A program made the translations under genes and the position numbers. The notes below the pieces were generated by a model. The model was not told the origin of the DNA. It saw only the letters and a list, made by a program, of their open reading frames with translations, and searched no databases. DNA of 64,000 nucleotides from Phycisphaerales bacterium (GTDB lineage Bacteria; Planctomycetota; Phycisphaerae; Phycisphaerales; SM1A02), in assembly GCA_029247205.1 (NCBI GenBank), contig JAQWLT010000033.1, positions 1-64,000 on the forward strand, read 5' to 3'. Position 1 is the first letter of the stretch; each line of letters opens with the position of its first letter. Positions 50,632 to 59,979 of the stretch are shown one piece after another.

Positions 50632-52896
50632 TTAGAGGCAGGAGCCAAAGGCGCCGAGCATGAGCAGCAAATCGTCAACGTCGGTCGTGCCGTCATCATT
50701 CAAGTCGGCCTGGGACGTGCCCCAACTTCCGATCATCTGCAGCAAGTCGTCGACTTCGACCTGCCCATTGCCATCGAGATCCGCAGGGCAACTGGTTCCG
50801 CCATCATCTACGTCGGATTCATAACGAGCATCGACCGCATTGGCCAACTCGGTACGTGCCCGAAGCACGACAGTCGAGTCGCTGGCGAGGTCGAGCGACA
50901 TGCTTGCTTGGCCGTTGGCATCGAATCGAAGAAATCCCTTTGGCTCATCGTCGACCATCACCATCAGCATTGCGTCCGTCGGATGGAATTGCATCCCTTC
51001 AAGATCGAGTTCGAAGGTGTAGTCGTTGGGGCCAACTACGAACGGCGGCAGTTCACCAAATCGAAGCGAGAACGGCGATTGCTGCCATGGACGCAGTTCC
51101 GGATCGCCGAGTAGTTGGGACATGTAGATGTTCTTTTCGGCATTTGATTGACTGGCGGACTGCATGCGGGCGGTCAACCAAGCATCTTGCATCATCTCAC
51201 CCACGCAGAGGCTGAAGCCCGACCAGTAGTAGGCATGGAAGGCCTTTGCGAAGTGGTGGTTCGGCTTCGTGCTGCTTGAACGAATGGAACCGATGTGCGC
51301 CACGGCGCCGTTTTCGGACCCCTCCATCCATTTCTCGCCGATGCAATCGTCGACTTCATCGATGTGGTTGTTACCACACGCCACGGCCACCATGATAGGT
51401 GTGTAACGACCATTGGTCAGTCCAGCCACGTCGGTGTCTGTGAGTTCCTCATTGAGGATGTTCCAGTCGTCGCCCCACACGAATTGCCAACCATGTCCTC
51501 TGTAGAGAACCAGGCCGTAGTGAGTGTCTTGGATGTCTGCGATCACTGCTGCTGTTGTCGATGTGTTATCGCGACCTGAGTACAGGGCGAATGATGGGTT
51601 GTAGCCCAAATAGTCATTCGAGGCGATATCTTCAATACACTCTACGTATTTCTTGCTTACCTGCTCATGAGCAGCAAGAAGCGATCGCTCGTAGTGCGAG
51701 GAGAACATCATTGGCGTCTCCGAATACGTCATTGTCTTATCGATTTGTTCCGCAAGATCTTGCTCAGAGTCGACTGAATATCGGCCGAGTTCACAAGACG
51801 GGTACAGTTCATCTTCGATGCAGACGTAGTAGTGATCCGATGGCAACTCGCGAACGGGATCAACGTGCATGGGCATTTCGTCAACATCGCCGATCAGCAA
51901 GACGTAGGTCTCGAACCTATTTTCGCAGCCGCCATACCAATTGGTAATCGCGTCCTTGACATCATCATGATCAAAGCCAGCGCCTAGACTCTCAGTGGTG
52001 ACGATGGTTACACGAAGGCCGCGCTCGGTCTTCTGCTGAATCAATGGCCACAACTCGTTGATGTATTTGTTAGCTGTCACAATGAGGTAATCGCCAACGT
52101 CAGCGTTCATGTTCAACGCCGCCAGGTTCAGTTGCCACCACACAGGCGCGTTGTCATAGTTCAGACCGAATATCGCCGCAGCACGAGGCGTAAGTTCCAG
52201 GAGATTTGAGCGTTGCCCTTCGAACAGCACCGTGTATTCAAAGCTGGTGTTGACGATGAGTTTGCGTGAGGCAGGGATACTTTGCATGCAGGTCGCCACG
52301 CAGCCCACGCTTGGAATAGATCGATTGAAGTGGAATTCTGTAAGGACGCGAGCGAACTCTTGTGGAAACGGCGTCGTTGTCGTTTGGTAGAAGTCGGCGT
52401 CGAAATAGAATTGATCGTCGCCGTCACCGCCGGTCTCATCGAGATCATCATGGGGCTGCGCGGGAAAGATGTTGAAGTTTTCCAGCACGACTTGTTCGTG
52501 TGGCACGATTTGAAAGCTCTGGTCGGAGAAGCCTCCGTCGGCGCGGAATTGCGTGCACGCGAGCCGCAGTGGGATCCCGGGCAGTTCCGGAAGGCCCAAC
52601 GCATTGGTGGCGAGGGCGCCGTTGCCCGCAAGCGACACGGACTGCATCGTTTGGGTTGTTCCGGGAATGGTCTGGTTTTGAACCCACATGCCGTGCAGAT
52701 CAATTTGGAAGACGGACTTCGAAACGGAACTTTTCTCGGCGATGTTTTTGACGGTGGGCGCGGTTCCGGCGGGCGAGTTGTCGAATGAAACCCATTCTCG
52801 CCTGCCATCGGCGTAGGCAGTGGCACCGAGAATGAGAGAAAGTCCGATCGCGACAATTGTCATACGGGGACAGCAAGGGCCATTGGGGATGGACAT
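50632..52896 (-). CDS. Gingipain-like C25 peptidase with C-terminal dockerin-like repeats
   Basis: LVLYRGHGWQF and MVAVACGNNHIDEVDDCIGEKW; C-terminus CPADLDGNGQVEVDDLLQMIGSWGTSQADLNDDGTTDVDDLLLMLGAFGSCL. Confidence 0.85.
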   Translation of the reverse strand: MSIPNGPCCPRMTIVAIGLSLILGATAYADGRREWVSFDNSPAGTAPTVKNIAEKSSVSKSVFQIDLHGMWVQNQTIPGTTQTMQSVSLAGNGALATNALGLPELPGIPLRLACTQFRADGGFSDQSFQIVPHEQVVLENFNIFPAQPHDDLDETGGDGDDQFYFDADFYQTTTTPFPQEFARVLTEFHFNRSIPSVGCVATCMQSIPASRKLIVNTSFEYTVLFEGQRSNLLELTPRAAAIFGLNYDNAPVWWQLNLAALNMNADVGDYLIVTANKYINELWPLIQQKTERGLRVTIVTTESLGAGFDHDDVKDAITNWYGGCENRFETYVLLIGDVDEMPMHVDPVRELPSDHYYVCIEDELYPSCELGRYSVDSEQDLAEQIDKTMTYSETPMMFSSHYERSLLAAHEQVSKKYVECIEDIASNDYLGYNPSFALYSGRDNTSTTAAVIADIQDTHYGLVLYRGHGWQFVWGDDWNILNEELTDTDVAGLTNGRYTPIMVAVACGNNHIDEVDDCIGEKWMEGSENGAVAHIGSIRSSSTKPNHHFAKAFHAYYWSGFSLCVGEMMQDAWLTARMQSASQSNAEKNIYMSQLLGDPELRPWQQSPFSLRFGELPPFVVGPNDYTFELDLEGMQFHPTDAMLMVMVDDEPKGFLRFDANGQASMSLDLASDSTVVLRARTELANAVDARYESDVDDGGTSCPADLDGNGQVEVDDLLQMIGSWGTSQADLNDDGTTDVDDLLLMLGAFGSCL

Positions 52897-53402
52897 TGAA
52901 GAAGCTCCACAGATCTGAGGACCTAAGTCGTTGTGAGGGGCTCCGCCGTAGATAGCGAAGCGAGGACGCAATGGATGGCTAGCGAGTCCCTGGGCAGCCT
53001 TGAGGGGAGAGATCACCTGCACCTAGGCCTTTCGAGGCGTGGTATGTGCCGGAAGTAGTGTTATTACTTGGACAAATTATTGGGAGAAGGCGGCGGTTCA
53101 GCGTGGACGTGTGGCCATCTGCTCTTGCAACCGGCTGTGAAGGTCTTTGCAGGACTCAAGTTCCATGCAAACCGTGCCCCGATTGCGGGAGGGAACGGCG
53201 AATTGAGATTCGGGGTCGACGAGCGCCGGCTGAGAAGAGACTGAATCCGTGCGCCGCCCGGTCGCACGGCATAGATAGAGAGGCTGTAGAGGCCCCATGT
53301 GTTGAGCCCGTCTCACCGACCCTTACCCGGGTCAAGCATCGCAGCAGGCCGCCGTCGCCAGACTTCTTGTATCAGCCCAGCCCATTCACTTCGTGAATCA
53401 AA

Positions 53403-55985
53403 TCAGTTCTGGTATTCGCCAGACATTTCATCAGGCACGCCGTCGAGGTTGTCGGGGTCTTCGTCGTACTCGTATTCGTACTCAACAGCAGCGTCACCCG
53501 TCTCCTCGCTGTCATCGTCGTTGGAATCTTCCATCGCCTGCATTTGATCCCACTCTTCCAGCGAGATCAGCACCTCTCTCGCCACCGAGCCCTTGTGCTC
53601 GCCAAGAATGCCAGCTTGGCCCATTTGGTCGACCAAACGAGACGCGCGGCTATACCCGATCGCAAGGCGTCGCTGAAGCAGTGACACGCTGCCGCGGCCA
53701 GAGTCGATCATCACACGCACGGCCTCGTCGAACATTGGATCGCGTTCGGTAGGTTGTCCGCCAATTTCTCCATCACTGCCCGGGCGGAGTTGAATGAGTG
53801 ATCGCTCAAAGTTTGGTGATGCAACTTCCTTCAAGAATCTGACAACCTTTCGGCTCTCACCGTCATCCACGAGCGTTCCTTGGGCTCGACGAACCTCAGG
53901 AATACGTGGCGTAACGAGCATCATGTCGCCCTGACCGAGCAATAGTTCGGCCCCCTTCGAGTCAAGCACGATGCGGCTGTCCATACCGCTGGAGACCTTG
54001 AAAGAGATCCGGCACGGCATGTTCGACTTGATCAAGCCGGTCACCACATTGGCCTGCGGACGCTGAGTTGCGAGAATGAGATGAATGCCAACGGCGCGAG
54101 CTTTCTGCGCAATACGAACGATTGATTGCTCCACTTCCTTATTGGTCATCATCAAGTCGGCAAGTTCGTCAATGATGAATACGATGTATGGCAACGATTT
54201 GGGGATCTTCGCATCCTCCAGATCGTTCTGCGGTTGGAATCGATCCCGCTTCTCCTCTTCGGTGAGCATGTTGAAGTTTGCGATGTCTCGCACCCCAGCC
54301 TCACGGAAGATTTCGTAACGTTCTTCCATCTTGCGAACTGCCCAGTCCAATATGGCAGCTGCACGGTTCATCTCGGTAATCACCGGGCAAGCCAGGTGCG
54401 GGATGTCACCGAACATGCTCAATTCGACCATCTTCGGATCAACGAGAATGAGCTTTACTTCATCTGGCCTCTTCAGAAAGAGCCACGACATAATGATTGA
54501 GTTAATGCACACACTCTTGCCTGAACCGGTTGTCCCGGCAATGAGCATGTGCGGCATCTTGATGAGATCTTCAACAAGTGGCTCGCCACTGGCATCCTTA
54601 CCAAGGAACATCGGCAGCACCATGCCCTCGGCAGCGCCGCTGCTGATGAGTTCCATCAGGCGGACTTTCTCGCGAGTGGTGTTTGGTACTTCAATACCGA
54701 TCGTCGTCTTGCCGGCCATCGTCGGAACGATACGAATATTCGGAGCACCAAGGCTTCGGGCAAGATCGTTGGCAATGCTATTGATGCGAGCAACTCGAGT
54801 GCCTGGCGCCAACTGTACTGAGTACAGCGTGACGGTTGGCCCGGTGTCGATGCCTGTCACCTCGGCGTCGATCTCATAGGTCGTCAGCGCACGCTCAAGT
54901 GCTTCAGCCTGACGACGAACCATTTTTTCGGCTCGCTCGGAAAAGTCTCCTTCGGGCTTAGCGAGTAACTCAACCTTCGGGAACTCGTAGCCCTCAAAGT
55001 CCTCTCGCTGGATGTCCTCATCCTTGGCAACATCTGCAGTGCTTCCAAACATCCGAATCGGCAAGCGGGCGATCTTTTTCTTGAGTTCATCCTTACTTAA
55101 GCGACGACGAGGTTCGGCCTCTTCAACGACCTCTTCATATTCGTCCTCATCCTCATCCTCTTCCTCTTCCTCATCCTCATCCTCATATTCATCTTCATCT
55201 TCATCTTCGTCCGCATCTTCTTCCTCGTACTCATCCTCCAACTCATCCTCTTCGGCCGAGTCTTCGTACTCCCATTCGGTGTCGTCATCATCAGTGGTTG
55301 GATCGGCAAGCGCAGTGCCGCCCTTGGCTGGAAGTCCGAGTTTGCGAATCCAGTGAAGTTGGGGCGTTGGTGTGTGTGTCCGCACCTGAATAACGCGTCG
55401 CCAGAGCCAACCAGGGAGAGCAAGCATGACTTCATCCGCTGCAATAACGAGTCCAACAATCAGGAGTACCAAAACCAGCAATACGGTTCCAGCCATGCCA
55501 AATGCAGGCGACATCGCGCCAACCAAAGCGTGGCCTAGAAGCCCCCCGGGGGCTCCTCCGAGCGCACCAATTGATGGCAGGACCGCAGCATGCAGAGCCG
55601 AGAGGCCTGTCGCCGCAACTACCAGACCAACGGCCCGAAGTGGGGCTTGCCCAACTCGTCGCCCGAGCATCGCCAACACGAACCAGGCCCCAACGCCGAT
55701 CGCAATCAGCCATGCGCCCCAACCGATCAGATAAAGCGACCAATACGACATCCAGGCACCAACTCGACCGCCGAGATTCGCAATATCGCCACTCCAAGCC
55801 GAGACCGTGTGCGAGGGTGGATCGCTCGATGAAAATGTGGCGAGTGAAAGCACCATGAAGCACCACAACCCAACCGCAAGCAACCAGCCAACCCAAGGCA
55901 TTGGGCCAGTACGGGGCGCATCATCTAACTCAGATTTGCTGGGGCGGTTTCGCCCCCGAGAATTGACGGTCGCTGATGTAGCCAT
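53403..55985 (-). CDS. ftsK: DNA translocase FtsK/SpoIIIE with acidic linker
   Basis: GTTGSGKSVCINSIIMSWLF, RPQANVVTGLIKSNMPCRISFKVSSGMDSRIVLD, gamma-like C-terminus SLLQRRLAIGYSRASRLVDQM. Confidence 0.95.
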   Translation of the reverse strand: MATSATVNSRGRNRPSKSELDDAPRTGPMPWVGWLLAVGLWCFMVLSLATFSSSDPPSHTVSAWSGDIANLGGRVGAWMSYWSLYLIGWGAWLIAIGVGAWFVLAMLGRRVGQAPLRAVGLVVAATGLSALHAAVLPSIGALGGAPGGLLGHALVGAMSPAFGMAGTVLLVLVLLIVGLVIAADEVMLALPGWLWRRVIQVRTHTPTPQLHWIRKLGLPAKGGTALADPTTDDDDTEWEYEDSAEEDELEDEYEEEDADEDEDEDEYEDEDEEEEEDEDEDEYEEVVEEAEPRRRLSKDELKKKIARLPIRMFGSTADVAKDEDIQREDFEGYEFPKVELLAKPEGDFSERAEKMVRRQAEALERALTTYEIDAEVTGIDTGPTVTLYSVQLAPGTRVARINSIANDLARSLGAPNIRIVPTMAGKTTIGIEVPNTTREKVRLMELISSGAAEGMVLPMFLGKDASGEPLVEDLIKMPHMLIAGTTGSGKSVCINSIIMSWLFLKRPDEVKLILVDPKMVELSMFGDIPHLACPVITEMNRAAAILDWAVRKMEERYEIFREAGVRDIANFNMLTEEEKRDRFQPQNDLEDAKIPKSLPYIVFIIDELADLMMTNKEVEQSIVRIAQKARAVGIHLILATQRPQANVVTGLIKSNMPCRISFKVSSGMDSRIVLDSKGAELLLGQGDMMLVTPRIPEVRRAQGTLVDDGESRKVVRFLKEVASPNFERSLIQLRPGSDGEIGGQPTERDPMFDEAVRVMIDSGRGSVSLLQRRLAIGYSRASRLVDQMGQAGILGEHKGSVAREVLISLEEWDQMQAMEDSNDDDSEETGDAAVEYEYEYDEDPDNLDGVPDEMSGEYQN
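55137..55259 (-). repeat. Low-complexity Asp/Glu-coding repeat inside ftsK
   Basis: Iterated CTCATC/TTCATC triplets on + strand, encoding EDELEDEYEEEDADEDEDEDEYEDEDEEEEEDEDEDEYEE. Confidence 0.9.
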
Positions 55986-56112
55986 ATTCCTGTCCTCATC
56001 GGCTTTCCAGACTGCTGTAGACCAGCAATGCCACCCTGAAGGCGAACCCGCATCGCTTTCATTATCGGAAGCTCCGCGCCGAGAATCTGAGAATCAGCGA
56101 CACTCTCACCTA

Positions 56113-56904
56113 GTGCCACGGAAACCGACCGACGATATCGACCCCACAGACCCAATGACGTGGGCTTCCCTGCTTGCCCGGTGGATGGATTTAGCCCGTA
56201 CAAGCCAGGCCCTGATTGGGCAGCCGGGCGTTGTCGATGGACGAGTTGTTCCCGCGCTCATCACATTTGAAGCGATTGCGATGGCCATGCAACACCTTGG
56301 CGGGCTTACGGCCACAGAGCGAAGCTTTGCGCTCGATCAAGCGGCGGTACTGATCGATGCGCGCCTAGCCGACTTGGAGCATGCCTTTGATGAACTGCCC
56401 GATCCACTCCACCAAGCCGAAAGAGATGCCATGCGATCGATCGCCGAAGCGCGACGATCATTCGCGTGGACCATTCTTTGGGAGGGACCAGGGCCGCTGG
56501 TGATGCCTGATGTCGCCAGTGTTCCAGCCTCCGCCTCAGATGATGGCATGGTTGCGGTCATGCTTCCCAAGACACTCGCACTTCCGGGAGAGCCGATTGC
56601 CTGGTGGCTCGGCAGAGACGAACCAATGTTGGCCCGTGGCATTGCTGGGTGCCGGGCCACTCCGCTTGATCAGGCTCTTCAGGTGTGGAGAGCCTTCGAT
56701 GAAACAGGCCACGCCATTGAAGATCGAGTTCGAGATGTCAACGACGATGGCCCGCCAGGAGCCGTACCGCTCATTGTGCCTCGTTTGCTTGATGGTTGCC
56801 GACTGGAAGTACCCACAGTCAGTCATACCTGGCCACCGATGGATATGGAAACACTCGAGCCTACGGCTCCGCCGGTCAGATGGGATGTACCCCGCGATTG
56901 GTGA
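56113..56904 (+). CDS. Hypothetical protein (start uncertain: GTG 56113 or ATG 56155)
   Basis: Open frame divergent from ftsK; ORF-track start 55807 lies inside ftsK. Confidence 0.65.
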   Translation: MPRKPTDDIDPTDPMTWASLLARWMDLARTSQALIGQPGVVDGRVVPALITFEAIAMAMQHLGGLTATERSFALDQAAVLIDARLADLEHAFDELPDPLHQAERDAMRSIAEARRSFAWTILWEGPGPLVMPDVASVPASASDDGMVAVMLPKTLALPGEPIAWWLGRDEPMLARGIAGCRATPLDQALQVWRAFDETGHAIEDRVRDVNDDGPPGAVPLIVPRLLDGCRLEVPTVSHTWPPMDMETLEPTAPPVRWDVPRDW

Positions 56905-57718
56905 GTGGCGTAGCCCCGTTGCACGCGCGGCTTCCAACCTCGATGGGTGGCATGGGTTCGTGCTGCGACGCCACGATCATCCGATCGGCCAAGTGTGATG
57001 CTCGCTCGCTCCACAATGCTTGAATGCGTTGCGGGCAATTGCACTGTTCGGATCGATGTAGCAGCACGATAGTCTGCGGCTCGGTGTACTTGGAGACCTG
57101 GAGCACCGCATCGATCGCCTCATCATTTGATAAGTGGCCAGTCCCACTCATAATTCGATCGATTAAGAACTCAGGGCGATCACTCATGAGTTGCATCGCC
57201 CGATCGTAGTTGGACTCAATCGCAAACACATGTGGGTGAGCATCGCTAAAGAACGCAGCCAGCTCATCGCTAAATCGACCAAGATCGGTGGCCCATCCGA
57301 TGACAGCATCTCCGCGTCGAACGATATAAGAAACGCTTCCGTGTACATCATGAGGGCCGAGAGCCGTCTTCACATGCGTTTCATCCCCAAGAATAAACGC
57401 ATCATCGAAAGCCGATATTCGATCGCGCGGAATGCCAGACCGCACAACGCGGGCAACATGCGTGTGATGCACGTGCAGCGTGAAGTTCCATGACCCAATT
57501 GCTTTTACCCACCCTGAATGCAGATGATCTCCATCACTGTGGGTAATCAGGACATCGGTAAGGTCCTGATGCGTATAGTCTCGATCCTGCAACGCCTGCC
57601 GCGTTCGCCGTGGTGACAGGCCCGCATCAATCAATATGCACCGCCGCTCGCCGGGCAAGCAAATAAGGGCAGAATTACCACGACTGCCGCTCGCGAGCAC
57701 CTCCAGTTGCATCATCCA
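56876..57718 (-). CDS. MBL-fold metallo-hydrolase, YycJ/WalJ-like
   Basis: MMQLEVLASGSRGNSALI, ILIDAGLSPRRTRQAL, ITHSDGDHLHSG, SGTGHLSNDEA. Confidence 0.88.
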   Translation of the reverse strand, partial: WMMQLEVLASGSRGNSALICLPGERRCILIDAGLSPRRTRQALQDRDYTHQDLTDVLITHSDGDHLHSGWVKAIGSWNFTLHVHHTHVARVVRSGIPRDRISAFDDAFILGDETHVKTALGPHDVHGSVSYIVRRGDAVIGWATDLGRFSDELAAFFSDAHPHVFAIESNYDRAMQLMSDRPEFLIDRIMSGTGHLSNDEAIDAVLQVSKYTEPQTIVLLHRSEQCNCPQRIQALWSERASHLADRMIVASQHEPMPPIEVGSRACNGATPLTNRGVHPI

Positions 57719-58530
57719 GAAAGCCTTGCGGAGCGATCTCGTGTGTGGCAAACACCGCGTTTGGATGACTCTATGAAGTCGGCATATTCAATGGCAATCG
57801 AGTCAGCATCGGCACGCAGTTGCGTCGCAACGCTCGCCATGGAAAGCCCTTGCCTATACATCAAACGAAAGATTGATCTGCGACGCTGCAATTCCTCGCT
57901 CGACATGCCCGAACGTCTCATGCCAACCAAGTTCAGGCCCGCAATACGATTGATCTCGATCACAATGCACCATGGCGGCACATCCATCGAAGCGCCAGCA
58001 AGGCCGCGAAAGAATGCGCCTTCGCCAACACTGCAGAATTGATGAACCCCAGCCCCGCCACCCATGATGACCTTATCGCCCATGGTCACATGTCCAGCAA
58101 GCAGTGACCCATTTGCGAGCTGAATATGATTGCCAACTTGGCAGTCGTGTCCGACATGTGAACAAGACATGAAATAGTTGTGCTCACCAATGCGGGTTGG
58201 TGTGTCGGTCTTTGCCCGGTGGGCGGTGAAACCTTCGCGAAATACATTGTGGCTGCCAATCTCAAGGCCGGCGCCGGGCATGTATGGATCCGTACCAACA
58301 TCTTGTGGTGGTGTTCCGAGTGACACACTCGGCCACAATGTGTTGTGTTCACCAAGCGTGAGTGGCCCTGTGAGATAACAATTGGCGATGAGTCGACAGC
58401 CTCCTCCAATTCGAATAGAGCCCATCGTTCCATCGATCACGCAATTTGGTCCGATGATGACATCGTCGGCGAGGGTCACATCGCCATCGATAACGGCGGA
58501 AGAGTGGATTTGGGGAGCGATGTCCGGCAT
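57712..58530 (-). CDS. lpxA: Acyl-ACP--UDP-N-acetylglucosamine O-acyltransferase
   Basis: Left-handed beta-helix hexapeptides; FMSCSHVGHDCQVGNHIQLANGSLLAGHV; GVHQFCSVGEGAFFRGLAG. Confidence 0.92.
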   Translation of the reverse strand: MPDIAPQIHSSAVIDGDVTLADDVIIGPNCVIDGTMGSIRIGGGCRLIANCYLTGPLTLGEHNTLWPSVSLGTPPQDVGTDPYMPGAGLEIGSHNVFREGFTAHRAKTDTPTRIGEHNYFMSCSHVGHDCQVGNHIQLANGSLLAGHVTMGDKVIMGGGAGVHQFCSVGEGAFFRGLAGASMDVPPWCIVIEINRIAGLNLVGMRRSGMSSEELQRRRSIFRLMYRQGLSMASVATQLRADADSIAIEYADFIESSKRGVCHTRDRSARLSG

Positions 58531-58557
58531 GGGCGCATCGTATCATCGGGCGATTCC

Positions 58558-59220
58558 ATGCCCAATGCATCCACCCATCTCAGTGTCCGCGACCTCGGCA
58601 CAATGTCCTATGGCGAGGCACTCGCCATGCAACGTGCATTACAGCAGGAGATCATCGCTGGCAGGGGGGGTGAACTGCGGACTGGCCACCTGCTATTCGT
58701 CGAGCATACGCCGCCAGTCATCACCATCTCTCGCCGCGCAGCTGCCTCCACCCATTTGCTCGGCACGCCAGACATGCTGCGGGAGGCGGGAGTCGAGGTG
58801 CACGAGACTGACCGCGGTGGCGACATCACGTACCACGGGCCAGGTCAACTCGTTGTCTACCCAATTCTCGATCTCAACCTTCTCGAGCTTCGCCTGCATG
58901 GATACATGCGGTGGCTTGAAGATCGCGTATTGGAAGTGCTCGCACACTTTGACATTGACGGTCATCGCGACGCCGATGCAACAGGTGTGTGGGTTGGTGG
59001 CCGTAAGATCTGCGCTATAGGTGTTCGGGTATCTCGGTGGGTATCAATGCATGGCCTCGCCCTCAATGTTGCTCCCGACCTTGACCATTTCAAACTCATC
59101 GTGCCGTGTGGGCTACGTGACCGAGAAGTCACCAGTATGTCGCGAGAATTGGGAAGCAACTGCCCAACCATGGAGGCGGTGAAGATTGTGATGCAGGAAA
59201 GCTTTAAGAAGGCCGTCTGA
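58558..59220 (+). CDS. lipB: Octanoyltransferase LipB
   Basis: RGGDITYHGPGQLVVYPILDL, GGRKICAIGVRVSRWVSMHGLALNV, IVPCGL. Confidence 0.95.
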   Translation: MPNASTHLSVRDLGTMSYGEALAMQRALQQEIIAGRGGELRTGHLLFVEHTPPVITISRRAAASTHLLGTPDMLREAGVEVHETDRGGDITYHGPGQLVVYPILDLNLLELRLHGYMRWLEDRVLEVLAHFDIDGHRDADATGVWVGGRKICAIGVRVSRWVSMHGLALNVAPDLDHFKLIVPCGLRDREVTSMSRELGSNCPTMEAVKIVMQESFKKAV

Positions 59221-59952
59221 CTATTCGATTCCCAATTCTTCCATGACTTCGCTAGTGATGTCAATGTCCTCTGGATACCGAAGCACACTTCGTAAACGAA
59301 TCTGAAGCATGGCCGCTTGAAAGGCACCGGGGCCGGGTTTGATCTCGAATAGGTCATCGGTCGGAATGAATCGGTGCACTGTGTCGATTTCAAGTCGATC
59401 GGCTACGACATTGACGGCTTCTACGAGTTCTCTATATGCGCGTTCGGCTTGTTCTGCACTCAGCATGGCCTGTGCTGTATTGGCTTGCTGCGTAAACCGA
59501 TCGCGTTGCTGCAGAACAGCTTTGCCCTCTTGGCTGATCGACTCAAACGCGGGGTCATCTGGTGTGATGCCCTGCATCTTCTCCTGCACAGCCGCCATGG
59601 CTTCGGAAATCGTTTGATGCGCTGCAAGCAATTCTTCCTGCAAAGCCTGATTCTCTTCAACGAATGACTCGCCCTGAAGCAACTCTGCAAGTGCCTTCCC
59701 GATGTGCACATAGGCCGCACTATTGACACGCTTTGTGGGCTGATCTCCCCAAGCGAGTCGTTTGTCATCGACTTTCAGGGTGATCGTCTCACCTGACTCA
59801 GATTCAAGTATCAGTGATGAGGCGGGACCGAGTACTGGCGCCTTGACCTCGCCGTCCGCTTCCGCATGTGTTGCAAAGCGGGCGATACAAAGAAGAGAGA
59901 GGATGGCAAGCGCCACAAAGATGGCCAGCTGAGGAGTGGTGAACTGCTTCAT
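59221..59952 (-). CDS. OmpH/Skp-like coiled-coil protein, exported
   Basis: N-terminal TM/signal; AYVHIGKALAELLQGESFVEENQALQEELLAAHQTISEAMAAVQEKMQ. Confidence 0.65.
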   Translation of the reverse strand: MKQFTTPQLAIFVALAILSLLCIARFATHAEADGEVKAPVLGPASSLILESESGETITLKVDDKRLAWGDQPTKRVNSAAYVHIGKALAELLQGESFVEENQALQEELLAAHQTISEAMAAVQEKMQGITPDDPAFESISQEGKAVLQQRDRFTQQANTAQAMLSAEQAERAYRELVEAVNVVADRLEIDTVHRFIPTDDLFEIKPGPGAFQAAMLQIRLRSVLRYPEDIDITSEVMEELGIE

Positions 59953-59979
59953 GTGATTTGGGCTCCAAAGGAAAGTTGG

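Noticed and set aside
53046-53396. 116-aa plus-strand ORF in the ftsK/C25 intergenic
   Set aside because: Composition is Arg/Pro/Cys-rich and unlike a real protein; fits a GC-rich structured region better
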